64,000 bases of DNA from Mytilisepta virgata (lineage: Eukaryota > Mollusca > Bivalvia > Mytilida > Mytilidae): NCBI GenBank assembly GCA_028015205.1, contig CM051510.1, positions 26,722,580 to 26,786,579 on the forward strand, given 5' to 3'. Under the pieces are notes generated by a model. The model worked only from the letters and a program-made list of their open reading frames with translations, was not told the origin of the DNA and did not search any database. Position numbers and translations under genes: made by a program. The stretch's first letter is position 1. Each line of letters starts with the position of its first letter. Positions 23,691-37,499 of the stretch are shown here, piece after piece.

Positions 23691-26295
23691 AAAAATTGAA
23701 TGTTTTGTGTAGTTTTATTGGGTTTTAAATATTACGTGATTTTGAATGAAGAGCGGTCATGTAGATCCTACTATTCAACCATTAAACGTAATATAGTGTA
23801 ATATTTAAATGGTTCCCGTTTGATTTTTTAAACATTTTCTTGCGCTTTATTTGCAAGATAAAAACATCCTAAAAAGCCTCTGTATGTAGAACAAAAATAA
23901 TTGGAAGCATCCTTTCAAAGGCATCGCCTGGTATGTGGTCTTTAAAGATTTTCTAAAAATAACGAACAAGTATAAGTTACTGAAAAAATTTCTACATACC
24001 TGAATATCGTATGGGGGACCGTTTTAACACAAATTTGCTAAATTAACGTCTTTAAGGCAGTTTTTCAACATGAAGGAAACTCAGAACATAAACTCAATTT
24101 TGGCTGTAAGTGGGATTATGTATCTACTTTCATACGACAGTAGAATTGTTTTGGTTCTGAATTTCCTTCTTGGCAATATTCCAAAAAGTGATGCAAATTG
24201 GCTAAAATCGCCTATATACACGACCTTTGACAATAGAAAACTTGAACTTATTAATGACTAAGTAAATTAATTTAGTTTTTTTTAACATAAAACTGCGTTA
24301 CATACAATCGTTTACGATAAAAATTAGGTAAATATTTACGATTAAAAAAATCAATGAGTGAAACAAATACACGGGAAAGTTGCACTTCTTTGGGCCCCTA
24401 AACTCATAAATGTCCTAGATGCATGACTGCATGTAACCTAAAAAGTCTCAGGGTGACCACCAACAGCTTAAAATGTACATAAGAGTGGGAGGATTTCCAT
24501 TCTTCTTTTTGAAAGATTGACAGAAAAATAAGCATTGATTTCAAAGGTATTTATTACTATTTATGTGGGGTTTTTTATGGAAATATATAGGTCTTCACTT
24601 TTCTAATAAATGGCTTCGTATGTTGTATGGTATGGCCTCATCTCTATCTTTTCAGTGTAAACTTCTGCTGGAATAAATAAATATAAACTTATAATTTTGG
24701 TGTGGCCTCGGCCAATTAAGAGACTTCTATATATGGCTGTCGCACGGTTAAGACAACAATGGGATACACTGTGGACATGTATACAAACTTTAAGGAATAT
24801 ACAAATGAATGTAGTTATATTTGAAAGAAATATAAGAGTTAAACACAATAGTTTCTGGAAATTATTGATGTATATAACCTGGACTGGTTCACTCACAAAT
24901 ATAAGTCCCTCGCACTATTCATTTATCTATAATTGCCTCCACTTATCATACCTATACAATATTATTATTCTAGAATTCTATTCATTGATTTGAAGTTTTT
25001 TTTATGTAAATCAACCCCATTTGCAGACATTAACAATTAATGTTAATTTAACTCATGTTTAAAGTTAAACATTTGAACATTGTAATAAGTGCAGAACGAT
25101 CAAAATCCAACCCACAAATAATCACGTAGGCGCATAAGCCCCGCCCATTAGGCATATAGTACCTTAGAAAAAGCGATTGCATATTACTACGACGCTAATT
25201 GTTATATATCCTATAATAAGAAAATACGGGTTAGACGAGCTGATTTAGGTGAGCTATATATATTTCACAATTGCGATTGGCTAAATTAAGGTCAGCCTCG
25301 AGCTCGGTATCACTGGCTTCGGTATCACGCTGCACTCCAGGTTAGCGAAAGGTGTTCGACACAATAATATGACGAAACTGTTTGCGATGAATAAGAAATG
25401 GAACGGTCATTTTCATTGGTCGATTCAACAATTCGACCTCCAATAAAAAATATTATATATCGACAAATTCTAAAGCGGGAATGTGTAGATTTTGTGCACA
25501 ACACTTTCAGGTTTTAGTACAATTCAGCTTGAATGGCCTGATAAAGCCGCTCTATCTTTTTTCCGATTTTGAAAATTGGTCCCAATTTAAAAATGTATTG
25601 CAGTACATAGAGTCGTAATAATTCAGCATTTCCCCGCATATTCAGGACGAGATATTTCCATGTGACCCGAATTATAAACTTATATTGACATGTGGAATTT
25701 ACATGTACATACAAAATCAGGTTGCATAATACATGCAAACGTATTACGATCCTTCTGTTCTTAAAGGCTTCATATTTATTTTTAAGACATTTGAATTATA
25801 AGCAAACCCTAGGAAATTCAGTACAGAAACGATAATTGTACGCACCAAATTTTATATCTTTTAATTTTTTGTTCTTTATAAAAATATATTTGAATAACAC
25901 AGTTGCAATTCTAATGAAAGATTCTTACACGAAGAGTTATAATATACATGTATTGCATTGTAGTGGGGGGGATATGAAGATTTATTGACATCAGAAAAGC
26001 AAGCCCTCGGGGAATATGATATTGAGATGTGAAGAAACCTTCATATTTCCCCCGCTACCATGCTATAAATGTTTTATTATACTGAATAAAACCAAAGATA
26101 TTTTGATTTTCAATGTGTAAATCACATGATTTATTACCAATATATTTAGAAGACAGTTTTCCACTTTGGAACATTTTTTATTATAATGAACCAAACACAT
26201 TGTATTGGTGATAGTGTAAAGAACATATTTTTTTCAATCGAACTTGATATTTAGTTTGTGACAATTCCATTTACTAATATCAATCGGGAAAAGTA

Positions 26296-26654
26296 GCCTC
26301 GGTGGTCTCGTGGTAGCGTACTCGCCCCGAGTGCGGAAGGTCACGGGTTCGATCCCCGGCCGGGTCAAACCAAAGACATTAAAATTGGTATTTGCTGCTT
26401 CTCCGCCAAGCACGCGGCATCTAGGAGTAAGAGCAAAGACTGGTCGGCTCGGAGTCAGTATAATGTGCCCGAGTGAGGTGATATGTCTTCCTGCGGACAG
26501 TTACCTCGTGAACTAGCACATTCAAAATCCGACTTAGCGTGTCGGTCTAGTACAAAGCAGGGATCATATTCATTATCATATCAACATGTTCTCGTCCTGA
26601 TATGCACCTGGTTGCCACTGGACGTTAAACAATAATTCATCCATCCATCCATCC
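26296..26654 (+). repeat. tRNA-derived SINE, family 1, copy 2 (only in duplicate B)
   Basis: Nearly identical to the SINE at 10600 (GGTCTCGTGGTAGCG head, GGGTTCGATCCCCGGCC B box, CTGGACGTTAAACAATAATT tail and CATC repeats). Copy A of the duplication has no SINE at the equivalent position near 13590. No convincing target-site duplication is visible, and about 70 bp next to the SINE also differs between A and B. Confidence 0.9.
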
Positions 26655-26696
26655 GAAGGCTGGAATATGATTTTAATTTGATGGAAAATATGAAGA

Positions 26697-26702
26697 TTTA
26701 TT
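26697..26702 (-). terminator. Candidate poly(A) signal of lectin gene 2
   Basis: Minus-strand AATAAA about 150 bp after the stop, conserved in position with gene 1. Confidence 0.4.
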
Positions 26703-26852
26703 AATAACGATCACATGATCACAATAACAAATGAAATTTAGTGTTACATACAATAATTCATCCAAGGTATAATAATATAATTTATATACTTTAGTATTAT
26801 ATTTAACATCAGATACAAGACCAAAATTAAACAAAGCCCAATGACTAAACCT

Positions 26853-29800
26853 TCAGTAAAATACATAATATTCATCATGTTCATACTGTTTTTCACAAAT
26901 GTAACCATTAACGTTTCCATGGGAATTACTGCATTGTGTGTCATCCCAGCTGAATCTACCGTCATGAAACCACAATTCGCCACAATCGGCATCTTCACAG
27001 TCTAATACACCATTGTTTGGTTCGTCCCAATGCCAATCCTCAAAGCCTTGGACATCTGTATCGTCAGAAACCCATTTCCAGCTGTCCTCACTTTTTTTGT
27101 CGTTCAGTCCAATCCATATCAAATTATCTTGGTAATCCATATCTGTATATATCAAAGTTAAGACATTTTAAACATTAAATCGGCCGAGTACCATTCCAAC
27201 AAAAGAGTTCTCGTTGGACAATGGTTGACAAGCAGTAGATCCGAATAAAAAACAAATCTAAACTGATCAGCAATGGGGCCTTTTCCAGTCTTGTTATCTA
27301 TGTGGAAACGTACAAATATGTCCCATGAGTTTCAGATTAAGAAGAATTGCACCCGAATTCGAGATTCAATATGCAAAGTTCGAAGTTCAAAATCGATCTT
27401 CGATATGTTAAATTAGAGATTCGAAATTAAACATCTAGAGTAGCCAATCCTTCTGGGCTTTCGTAACAAACAGACTTCAGATTCTAAATGGATTTTTTGC
27501 CAGTACCAACTTAAAAGAGGTCAAAATCAGATTAGATAAAAGACAAAGCATGGATCTGGTGTCTCTACCTTTTTCGAAAAAAAAGATTATCAACAAGTAA
27601 TTTTGATAGGATTCTGTATTTGTTTACTTGTATTAAATATGAAAATTAAAGGGTATATTTGGTAAAAAAAAAAAAAAGCAGATGGCCGCCGTGACCACCT
27701 CGTTGCAACCCACATCCTACCGCCGAGCAAAATCAAATTGCTGCTGTCTTACATAAAAAACGGAATTAGGATGTATAAACTATTATCCCGGGATTATTGT
27801 GTGACCTTCAATGATTAGCTTATTCCATAAAACATAACCACCTGTCCAATGCCACATGTGGGGACGCGATAAGGAGGTAAGTTGACGTTTGCTTGCAGTT
27901 TTCTATGACTTGTTATTATCACTGCGGCTAAATATGCTAAATATTGTTCTTTGGGCCAATATATGATATGTGGGATAGTGACTTGAATTCTGTGTAGAAA
28001 GCGGACAATGATCAATTTTAAAAAAGGTTATTATAAACTGAGGCAGTTTCACCTTCTTACTTCCATATTGTATGGATTAATCTCAAAAAGACAATATGCG
28101 GACAATAATGTTTGATAAAAAAAAATCCATCCCAATTGTCCAGTACAAGTTTTACAAGTATATTAACACGTTTAATATTTATTCATATAATAAAACAATT
28201 ATCAATCTCTAGACATGATATTCACCGCGACAGTTGGCATTGGTGAATGTCATATCTAAGGCGTCGATAAATCGTATTAATCTCAGCAAAATTTAATTTT
28301 ACCATCATTTTTCAATAACGATTTGATCCAATCATTTTCTTCTTCTGTTTCAATTTTAACTAGAGATGACTCCATACTTTCACAACTCTCCTTTAAAAGA
28401 AATTTCAAATTAATCATATACTCTTTATTGCCATGAAACGTATTTACAAAATATTTGTGACACACATCCAAAAGAATTCCGAGAAAAACATAAACCAGCG
28501 AGATACTTAAACAGTACATGTTTAGATTAAGAGACCTCTGACGTCCGTTTTAAAAAGAAGCCGACAATTCTTACATGCATGGTTGAAGATGGATTTAAGA
28601 TATAGTAATTTTTTTCATCTTGATCCAAATTAAATTATTAAAATATTCAATCTAATTAAAAACCGATCTCTCATCGCTCCCGTTTTCTGATATGTCGCGT
28701 GGGAGATCTAACGAAACCCGCTTTGAGGTCACATGTGAGTGACCTCGTAGGTGTGTCTTGTTCGACCAATGAAATTGCGGCTTCGGCGATCTTGGAAGTT
28801 GACCGTGTGGTAAAGGGATGTAACTCATTTTATTAACGAAGAAATCGTCAGTCCCCAGAATTCAAAACTTTTTTTGATTGGCTTATTGATATATCATTAT
28901 AAATTCATAAGTTCCAGTTCACTCACATGTGACCTCAAAGCGGGTTTCGTTAGATCTCTCACGCGACATATCAGAAAACGGGAGCGATGAGAGATCGGTT
29001 TTTAATTAGATTGTAAAATATTATAAATTGGCAATGAGTACTTCCGCATATTTCGATTTAGGAAACGGTAAATAGCGACCGGTGAATAGTATGGAAACTA
29101 TTCACCGATAAGTAAAGTCAAGAAATACCAAGGAGGGGGAAATCGTAACAATTGTCAAGCTCCGGTGAACAACGAAGATAGGACTAAAACAATACATGCA
29201 CTACAATTAAAAACTAAAAAAAACGGGGGTAGACTCGGGTGCTTCGGAAGAGTAAACAGTCTCTGCTTCCTGCAGGAAACGCGCCATGCTGCCCATGTCA
29301 AATCCGGTATGAGGAAGGGATAACATCAATGGAACAGGTTCATTTTCATTTGGGAAACAGTTTTTTCATACCTGTCAACCAAGTCTTGATGACGTCCAAC
29401 TTAGGAGCAACATACCCCTGTCTGAGCAACTTTTCTGTCAGTAGCCGGGCTCTGTCCAGGAAGTCAATGTATATGTCACAAGCTCTGGAATAACGTATGA
29501 GTTGTGAAATATATACTCCATACGCCGGCGCTTCTGGAATATTTCCGCTTAAAAGTGGGAAGTTGACGATTGGAAAGTCAAAGTAATCCTGTTTGTCGTA
29601 AAGTTTAGTATTCAACCTTCCTCTAGTGTCAATTTCGAGGAGAAAGTCAAGATAAGATGCAGACATAATTATCTTTCGGTATAACAAATCACTTATTGAC
29701 TGCATATTGGGGGAATAGTAATTTTTTTAACAATGAGTCTATGGGACAGACATTGAGAGCTGCCTTTAACAGTGCTTATTGGAAAATGTCCAAAAAATGT

Positions 29801-32212
29801 ATAGGATTATAGGTTAACCGGAAACACACTGTCTTATTTTTTTGGGCCTTAGGTGAAAATATCGCTCCATTCAGTAGTTTAAACAATTTTGATTTATTGT
29901 ACGAAATGTTGAAAATGTGGACCAATTTCATTGTCATTTTGCTTAGTTTCTTCTGTGGCCTTTTTTTAACATCGGGCTCGGGTGCCTTTTGGGTTGGGTT
30001 TTGCTACGTGTGTCGCTGTGTGTTTTTTGTTCCACATTGGCTAGAGGTAAGGGGGAAGGATTAAGATCATGTTTAGCCCCGCCGCATTTTTGCGCCTGTC
30101 CCAGGTCGGGAACCTCTGGCCTTTGTTAGTCTTGTGTTGTTTTGGGTTTTGCTTCGTTTGTGTGTTTCGGGATTTTATGTGCCGTCCATTGAACAGTGTG
30201 CATTGTTATACACTGAAAGAAACCTTCCGGTTATAACTCCGTTCTCTTACCTGAGCTTCTTCCCATGTCGCCGATTGATACACATATTTATAGCAATGAC
30301 CTTCAAACTTCTTCCAGTTTTCTGGACAACCACCTGTAAAATATCATTATCAAATTAAAGAAATGATTAGAGTTTACGATAAAAAGGTTTGAATTAAGCA
30401 AGTGCTTTTGATTCTGCCGTACAAGAAATACTTCACGGGTATAAGTAACTGAACGCGTGAATAGTCAAAAGCACTAGCTTGTAGTATTCTAAGGTAGGTG
30501 TCAATACTCTCTATTAACATCGAATAGGTCACTCGTGTATTTATAGACATCAATATTACACATTTATAAGCCTTGATATGATAAAAGATTTGTTCACTAG
30601 AGACATTTATGACTTTACGAGGGTGAATAAAACATCATATCGCATTCCATAAACCGAAATACATGTTTTATTCAAATTTAAACTATTTTCTCACTTACCA
30701 TTACATACTCATTACATACTCATTGCAGAGTCACAAAATACACAATTTGACGACGACGTCTACAAAATGTATCTAAAAAGCATACAACTGCAAGGCGAAA
30801 CTTAATCAGAAAATCTCCAATATTCGACCAGATTATAGTAACATGACCAGACTTGAACATTCCTTCTGTAAAATTTGTGAAATTTTACACTTTTGAGAGA
30901 GTTTTGGGGATGTATTGGCTGCTTCCGGTGTGTTTCGAATCTGGATAAAATGTATAAAAGCAGTTTGATTTTTAGAGCGTACTGTTTCTTGTGAATTTGC
31001 AAAACCACTACCATTTAAAAATTAACAAATAGATCTCCAGAAAAAAACATGAGACTCGTTAGGGCAATGTATGTACAGAATGATATCCAACAACATCCTA
31101 CGCTACAAATATATTGAAATTCACTTTCTTAAAACAGGAATGTCACACTTCCAAAATACAGAGATTTCGAATAGGGGGAATATGATGAGGGAAACATGAT
31201 GTTTTGTTCAATGTCACATTGGAGCGTCGCCGTTTATCCTAAAGCGTACCTAAATAAAAAAGATTGAAAATATGTATGAACACCATTGTGAAATCCAAAT
31301 TACATTTTTCTCATGGAGTCAGGTAAAAACAATCGATTTCCCCAGAGGTTAAACGTATATAATCAGGTAAAAGTATCTTCTCTTGGGATTCCTCAGAAGA
31401 CAAAATTTAATTCAAATAGTCTTCAATTTATTATTGGAACATACTAATATATTAAAGAATAAAGTATAGACATAGAGAGAGCAATAAATGGTGCGTCTTC
31501 TGTGGGAAAAGGACGAATATACCTAAGGAGCAATAAAAAAAAACGTAATCCATTGGACAGACAAACCCGGGAAGACAAATGAACAACCACAAGCACAACA
31601 AATAAACACAGAAAACTAAAAAACAATGAACAACACGAACTCCTATAAAAACCAGTAGTGAACCCAGGTGCCTTGAAGGGTAAGTAGTTCCTGCTCCCGG
31701 CATCCGTCGTGAAGTTCAACAAAGTCAAGCCGGGGGAAATCACAAATCGGTGGAGGCACATGAAAGGTTACGAAAGTGGGAACGGGTTCAACATCATCTT
31801 AGATATTGGAACATTAATGGTCAATCAATTCGTGATGACGACCGTAAAATTTCCTAAGTGATGACATCAACTTATCCCTGATAAAACCCTGGTTAAGAAG
31901 CTTTTGTGACAGCAGTAATCCTCGTATAATACCAAAATTTCATTTTCTGAAATAAAAACATTAATAATTCAAAAATGTACTGATTAAAACTATGATGTTG
32001 TTCGTTCATTGATTGATGCGTCATGGTGGATCTCGCATTTTTTTCTTTCTTTGTTTTGATAAAATAAAACATTTTTACATACCTTCTATCATCTCCAACC
32101 AGTCTTTACACTGTTGGGTTATTTCTGTGACATCTATACCAAGACTTTGTGGATCGTAAAATGCGAAACTTATTACAAGTAAACTGTAAAGGAAATACAG
32201 TGTGCTCTTCAT
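26853..32212 (-). CDS. Secreted C-type lectin, gene 2
   Basis: Exons join as 32212-32083, 30333-30251, 28390-28303 and 27142-26853 on the minus strand, with the same phases as gene 1, giving 196 residues. It differs from gene 1 by few residues (signal peptide LLVISFA instead of LLAVSFA, WKKFEG instead of WKEFEG, ESCES instead of GSCES, SLLK instead of SILK). The fourth exon encodes the same peptide through GYICEKQ, including WIGL, EPN and WDD. Downstream of CAG one G is lost and nine bases are gained relative to gene 1, so the frame reads on through YEHDEYYVFY to TGA and the donor-like GTATG of gene 1 is gone. The function inferred is the same: a secreted, calcium-dependent, EPN-type lectin. 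Its second intron gained a 366-bp MITE. The intact frame and few changes suggest a recent, functional duplicate. Confidence 0.87.
28648..29013. mobile_element. MITE with about 95-bp terminal inverted repeats and a 9-bp target duplication
   Basis: The left arm starts CAATCTAATTAAAAACCGAT and runs through GAAACCCGCTTTGAGGTCAC. The right arm is its near-perfect reverse complement ending GGTTTTTAATTAGATTG. TAAAATATT is repeated directly at 28639-28647 and 29014-29022. Long inverted repeats with 9-bp duplications are characteristic of Mutator-like elements. It lies in intron 2 of lectin gene 2 and is absent from gene 1. Confidence 0.85.
29346..29705 (-). pseudogene. Retroelement RT C-terminal fragment in lectin gene 2 intron
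   Basis: A 119-codon open frame reads SASYLDFLLEIDTRGRLNTK, then LYDKQDYFDFPIVNFPLLS, AYGVYISQLIRYSRAC and LLTEKLLRQGY. These phrases are shared by the C-terminal part of a reverse-transcriptase family widespread in aquatic animals. The catalytic part is missing and the frame ends without a continuing domain, so it is a fragment. Its homologue in gene 1 (15730-16035) is broken by deletions. Confidence 0.6.
29927..30230. repeat. Dispersed repeat in lectin gene 2 intron (CCGCCGCATTTTTGCGCC family)
   Basis: Duplicate of 16230-16545 and relative of 59105-59545. It ends just before exon 2. Confidence 0.65.
31520..31790 (-). repeat. Retroelement 3'-end-like dispersed repeat, copy B
   Basis: Duplicate of 17820-18060 in intron 1 of lectin gene 2. 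The open frames here are by-products of the repeat. Confidence 0.5.
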
Positions 32213-32278
32213 AATTAAGGGTTGTGAGAACTCTCTGTCATATGAATGAATAAACTGCTGATTTTAAGTAAAATATTT

Positions 32279-32305
32279 TTACCGATGAGGTTATAATTAG
32301 GGATA
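32279..32305 (-). promoter_or_regulatory. Conserved promoter block of lectin gene 2
   Basis: Minus-strand TATCCCTAATTATAACCTCA then TCGGTAA, 67 bp upstream of the ATG; one difference from gene 1 within the block. Confidence 0.5.
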
Positions 32306-34639
32306 TATTTTTATCAGTTTTTTTTATATAATTTGTTCTCATCCAACCCAATTTTCTCTTTATTTTGGAGTTTAATTGGTTGTTTTAATTTTCTGTTGTC
32401 ATCTGAAGACACAAGCATTACTTTATATATTATTTCTTCCATTTCTTGATAAATCCTAATATTGCCTCTCAAATCATCAGCTGTACGTACCCACCATTTT
32501 AAAATACTACACGTAGTTAATTTTGGTCATTTTCTTTTATGATTGCTGCAGAATTAGTTCTAACGTGGTCACATAATTATATAATCAGATAGTTATCGCT
32601 CATTATGTTTGAATTAAGTAGTTTTTTAAAATGATTAAATCTCATTTTTAATAAAATTAGATTGAAAAATGAGATGATTTAAGGTAATTCCAAATGTCAA
32701 TTTTTTTTTTAAATTGTATTTCGTGATTGTTTATAATTATAGCTTTAATTATGAGAAAATAAATTCAGTATAGATAGTATATAAATGAATAGCCCCCCCC
32801 CCTTAAAAACTCAGACCAACAGAAACTTGCACATGTTTATCATAATTATAATAAATTTTACCGTACCTCCCTGAGTCTATATCACCCTGCTCAGTCGCTC
32901 TCTTATCTCCGTATTTCTAAGGCTTTGTTACGTATGAGGAGAAGTTATCAGCGACAGCAGGAGCGCGTTCAATATCGCAGCTGACGTAGCTCTACGTAGC
33001 TTTGTACTTTTGAACGCATAGCTAGCCTAGCTGCTACGTGGGACTAGATAGCCCTAAAATTTCATGCTAGCTAATAAATCTATTATGACGTCAAAGAAAT
33101 CAAAATGACGTCATATTTATCTAAATTATAAAACAAATTCTGTATATATAAGATTTTAACAAGCGCACGAGATTTGTACAAAGTCTGGCGCAATGTTTTA
33201 GCAGTAATAGGAGTATTTCCAAACATGATTTTTTCCCGATATTTTATGGATATCGACATAACTGAACTAGGCTTACTACATAGCATATCGTTCAACATAG
33301 ACAGATATCTATGGCATAGCAGCTACCCTAGCTGCTACGATATGTATATATTATCAGGTTTTCTGCAAACGTATATCGTAAAATATTTACAGCCGCGAGA
33401 CACAATGTGAATTTTTCTCGTTCCCTCCGCTTACTCGCCAAAAAAGCTTCCTATTGTGGCTCGCGGCTGATAATTTAGGATATTAATGTGCAGAAAACCC
33501 GATAATCTATACATAACTAGAGGCTCCTAGGAGCCTGTATCGCTCTACTGCCAAGTTTTGTTCCAAGTGGTTTCAGACAAGAAGATCTTTAAGTGAATTT
33601 TCCACAGGGTCCTATGTTACGCTATGTTCGGCTCTTGTGGCCATCTTTGATGGCATGTGTGGTCATCGGGTATAATTCTGACTTTGTGGTTTCAGACAAG
33701 ATCTTTAAGTAAATTTTCAAATATCACTGATCTACTATTCTTACTGAGAAACTTATAAAAAAATTAAAAATACTTGACTTAAGTCAGTGAAGTATAAACA
33801 TGGGGTCAAGGTCAGGTGACATATACCAGACTTCCATGTACACCTTGCAAATACAGTTGAGCCATTGCTGAGAAACGGAACACAAAAAATAGAAGACACT
33901 TCTGTACAGATAATGTAAACATACCGGATTGGTTTTTTTTTTAAAGTTGTAGAAATATAATGGAAAGGAATAAATCCAGAAAATAAATTAATGTAATTAT
34001 TGTGGATTCAAACGCCATAGTGAATTGTGGATTATGTCATGGTGATAAGGCCTACACTACAAGTGATGTGAATCAGATTTGGATTCTTAAAATTCTTATA
34101 TTTACAGGCACGATTTTCTTCTAGTAGCCTTAGCTATTACAATTAATAGTTATTAAAGTTACTATGGTACCAGCTTCAGAGTTTTGTATATAATTTAAAT
34201 AATGACGAAGTCGGTAGTATCATGTAATTTGAATTTTTCTGCGAAATGGTACTTTTTAACGTTATAATAGCTTGAGTAGCCTGGTTCCCATCACACAATG
34301 CATCAATACATATAGTAGTGCATCATGGGACTGCATGGGAAACAGTCAAGGTCTTGAGCTGCAGAATGTTCAAATGTTTTATACGTTTTTCACTACAGCA
34401 TAGAGAACATGAGTAAGATATTTAATTTAATTGGTAATCGGTTTTTAACCGACGTCACATTAGCCAATCAACAGTCGATATTTGTTCCAAGTCATGGGTT
34501 ATAGATATGCCTGCCTGGTATAAGGTAAGGAAAATGCTCACTCCGTCAAAAACTGTGCAAAAATAAAAAGTACTCTAACATGTCTAAGGCTGATGTTGTT
34601 AAAATGCCGAGATTTCTAATCGCCAAACATATCTGTTGA

Positions 34640-34728
34640 GCTTGGAGGACATATTCTTTAAGGAGACTGGTGGAATTCCTATGGGAACAAACTGCGCTTG
34701 GTGGACTCGTCCAATAACAAACTTGATA
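34640..34728 (+). pseudogene. Reverse transcriptase fragment, copy B
   Basis: Reads LEDIFFKETGGIPMGTNCA, as at 20908. In this copy about 380 bp of unrelated sequence (34747-35125) follows that is absent from copy A. Confidence 0.55.
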
Positions 34729-37110
34729 AGGTCAGTATCAGTAGGTATGCTATTATTATTAAGACGTTTGCCCCATATCGTTACTTTTCATATTGTAGTA
34801 AAGCAAAAATACAATGGGTGGGAGTTTATATTATACTTCTGTTAGGCAATCCATCAATTCATACTGTGGTTTATCATATACTGCACCATAATGGAAAACC
34901 CAGAAATAATTACTGGGTGAGGTGAAAGGGGGGGCTACTCCCAATTATTTTGATAACTATGAAAGTGCCGAAATAAAGGGTAAGATTTGTACAGTAAAAG
35001 TACAGTGTTACTGTCTAGAACAGGGTGATAATTTCAGTACAATAGTCTTTAACAGGGTCATAGTTTTTCAGGTGAACAATTTTAAGCTTAAAATACAGAT
35101 GTTAAGTGTTAATTAAAATGTTTCATTATCAACATTCTGTAAATTATTACAAATTCTTAGTTGCAGATTTAACCCGTAAATAGAGTTCTTATTTTTACTC
35201 GGACAGTGTATGTTTTTGAAATTTCCCGTCTCGAACACGGTGCGTTTTTGCTGGCAATCTGCGCAAATAAACTAATATTCAAGTATTCAGGTAGCGCCCA
35301 CTCCGGGACTGCTGTACAGTAAGTAGTAACCTAAAATTTGTTTGAAACTGACCTTCAGGTACCTAAAGTTGTTTAGTTTTTTATGATTCTTTGCATCCGT
35401 GAATTTTCGAACAGTGAAACGATAACAAGATCAAATCCTTACAAACGCCTGCATATCTTTTTCATGCATAACAATTCATAATGTTAACATAATTCTGATT
35501 AGCTTTAAAAAAAATAGACGAATGCGATTCGATGGTATGGTTCACGTCACAATATAGCTGGAAAATTTTAATTCCGCGAATTTGACGCCACAATTAAACA
35601 AGGTCATAATACGTTCATAATTTTGCAGGAATGATCTGCAATCCTCGAAATTTTACGCTCTCCTGAAAAACGTCCCAATTCAGTTGGCATATTGCGGGAA
35701 TTTAAACTGGAAAAGATGCGCGATGGCCCCTTTTCTGAAGAAGGACTAACGGATTCGCAGAGAAAAAATTGAGAGAAAAACTAAAACAAATGAGAAATGA
35801 GATCTGGAATGAAGAAGAGAAATGTGCGCCCGCTATTCCAAAAGTGCAAGACAAAGAAATAATTTTGAATTGCAGACACTGGCCAAAGAATTTAGCTCCT
35901 GCACGGCATGTCAGAACCCGTTAAATTTAACCAATACAGAAAGCGAGAAGAGACTAGGTTTAGGCAGTTTCCAATAAAAAAATCGATTAAAACAACTAGG
36001 TTACAACTTGAATGTTTGCAGAAAAGAACTGTCGAACAAACAAATTACAACGTAAATCTTGCTTCCCAATTTCAACATTCTGTTTGAAAAAAAAGTTATT
36101 CAAAATTGGCGTTTGCAAGTACTTATGACTCTTGCTACTGTCTTTTGTTATATGGTCAGATTATCTATTGCATGCTCAAAGAACCGAGAAAGGATCATTG
36201 AAATGAGAAAGGATCATAGAAATATTAATTTCCATCATAAGGAGGGTGTATAACGTGTGTTTACACTTTTTATTTGTCTTCTTTTTAACTGTAATATAAT
36301 GTATCTATACTTTCTGACCTTATGCAAAGTGTACGCAGTGACGCGAAAAATCGAGAAATAACGTCATTGGATATTCTGGCAAGACATAGACGAGTCTAGC
36401 TAATATTTTAATAAAAAGACACATCAGAACTGTCCTAATTCTTCCCGCAACTCACCGAGGGAAAGAGAAGAGTATTTTTCCATCGTCCGCCAAGGCGGAA
36501 GCGTGAACAAACAACCAATGTGATCGCAACGCCACCTATGCCGTAAAGGGAAATAAATCACTCCGGTTTCTAATTACGGGTACTTTCTATCAATATTTGT
36601 TTAATGTGATATCTCATTGACAACAAGGTGAGTGAGGAGGATTTTCATTGGCCTTTATACAAAAATACCATGCAGAAAAACGCATTTCAGGCCCTTATTG
36701 GGAAGTGTATAAGGGTACGTTATATTTCTTGCTTGATAATTTTTTATTATTTTCAGTTATTTAAAAAGTAATGAAAACAATACATCTATGATATTTGTAA
36801 TACACTCTATTTCTATCAAAAACTAATTCATTTGATCTTCATGTTCGTATTTTACCTGTTAAATAATTCAAACCTAAATACTATATGAAAATCCTCCCAA
36901 AATAATAATAAAAAAAAATCAAAAACCACAAATTTTGAAAATCCGCTCAAATGAAATCAATTCAATAAATATCTTTTTTTTCCGGAAAACATCGTAAATC
37001 TGTAGTTTTTTCAATTTTTTTTGCCTCATAACATCGATTTTTCGAATATCCTATATATTACTCCTTGCATAAGTATCATTTATAAAAATTTGAGAACCTA
37101 CCTATAATTC

Positions 37111-37125
37111 GGGGGGGGGGGGGGG
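37111..37125. repeat. Poly-G tract
   Basis: Fifteen G residues within the 2.8-kb segment present only in duplicate B. Confidence 0.9.
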
Positions 37126-37499
37126 ATTGTTCAATTATCTTCACAAATCTCATTTTTATCCCAAAGTAAAATTCCTAAAGACCTATTTTTTTTAAAACAG
37201 TAAAAGAATGCCTTTATCTCCGTGATTACATCGGCAAGATATGTTTTTTATTTCATTTTTGGAACGAGCATACCAAAATTAACAAAATATAAAAAAATTA
37301 AGAAAAATCAATTCAAGATTTAAACTGTATCGTATGCGTGACAGTCTTTCCTCTAATCGTTCAAGCGGAACCAAGATAAAATAGCGCCAGAAACAAAATA
37401 TTTGCAGTATTACAATGAATGTATCTTAATTGTGGCTCTTACTTTATGTTGACGTATATATCTGGAAAGGAAAACCGAAGCAATACGGCAATGGGCAAG

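Larger units (their letters stand above)
22013..24114. other. Spacer between the segmental duplicates
   Basis: No gene is seen. It holds two related repeat elements (22287-22892 and 23003-23507), a decayed hammerhead-type repeat (23621-23690), and otherwise AT-rich sequence. Confidence 0.6.
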
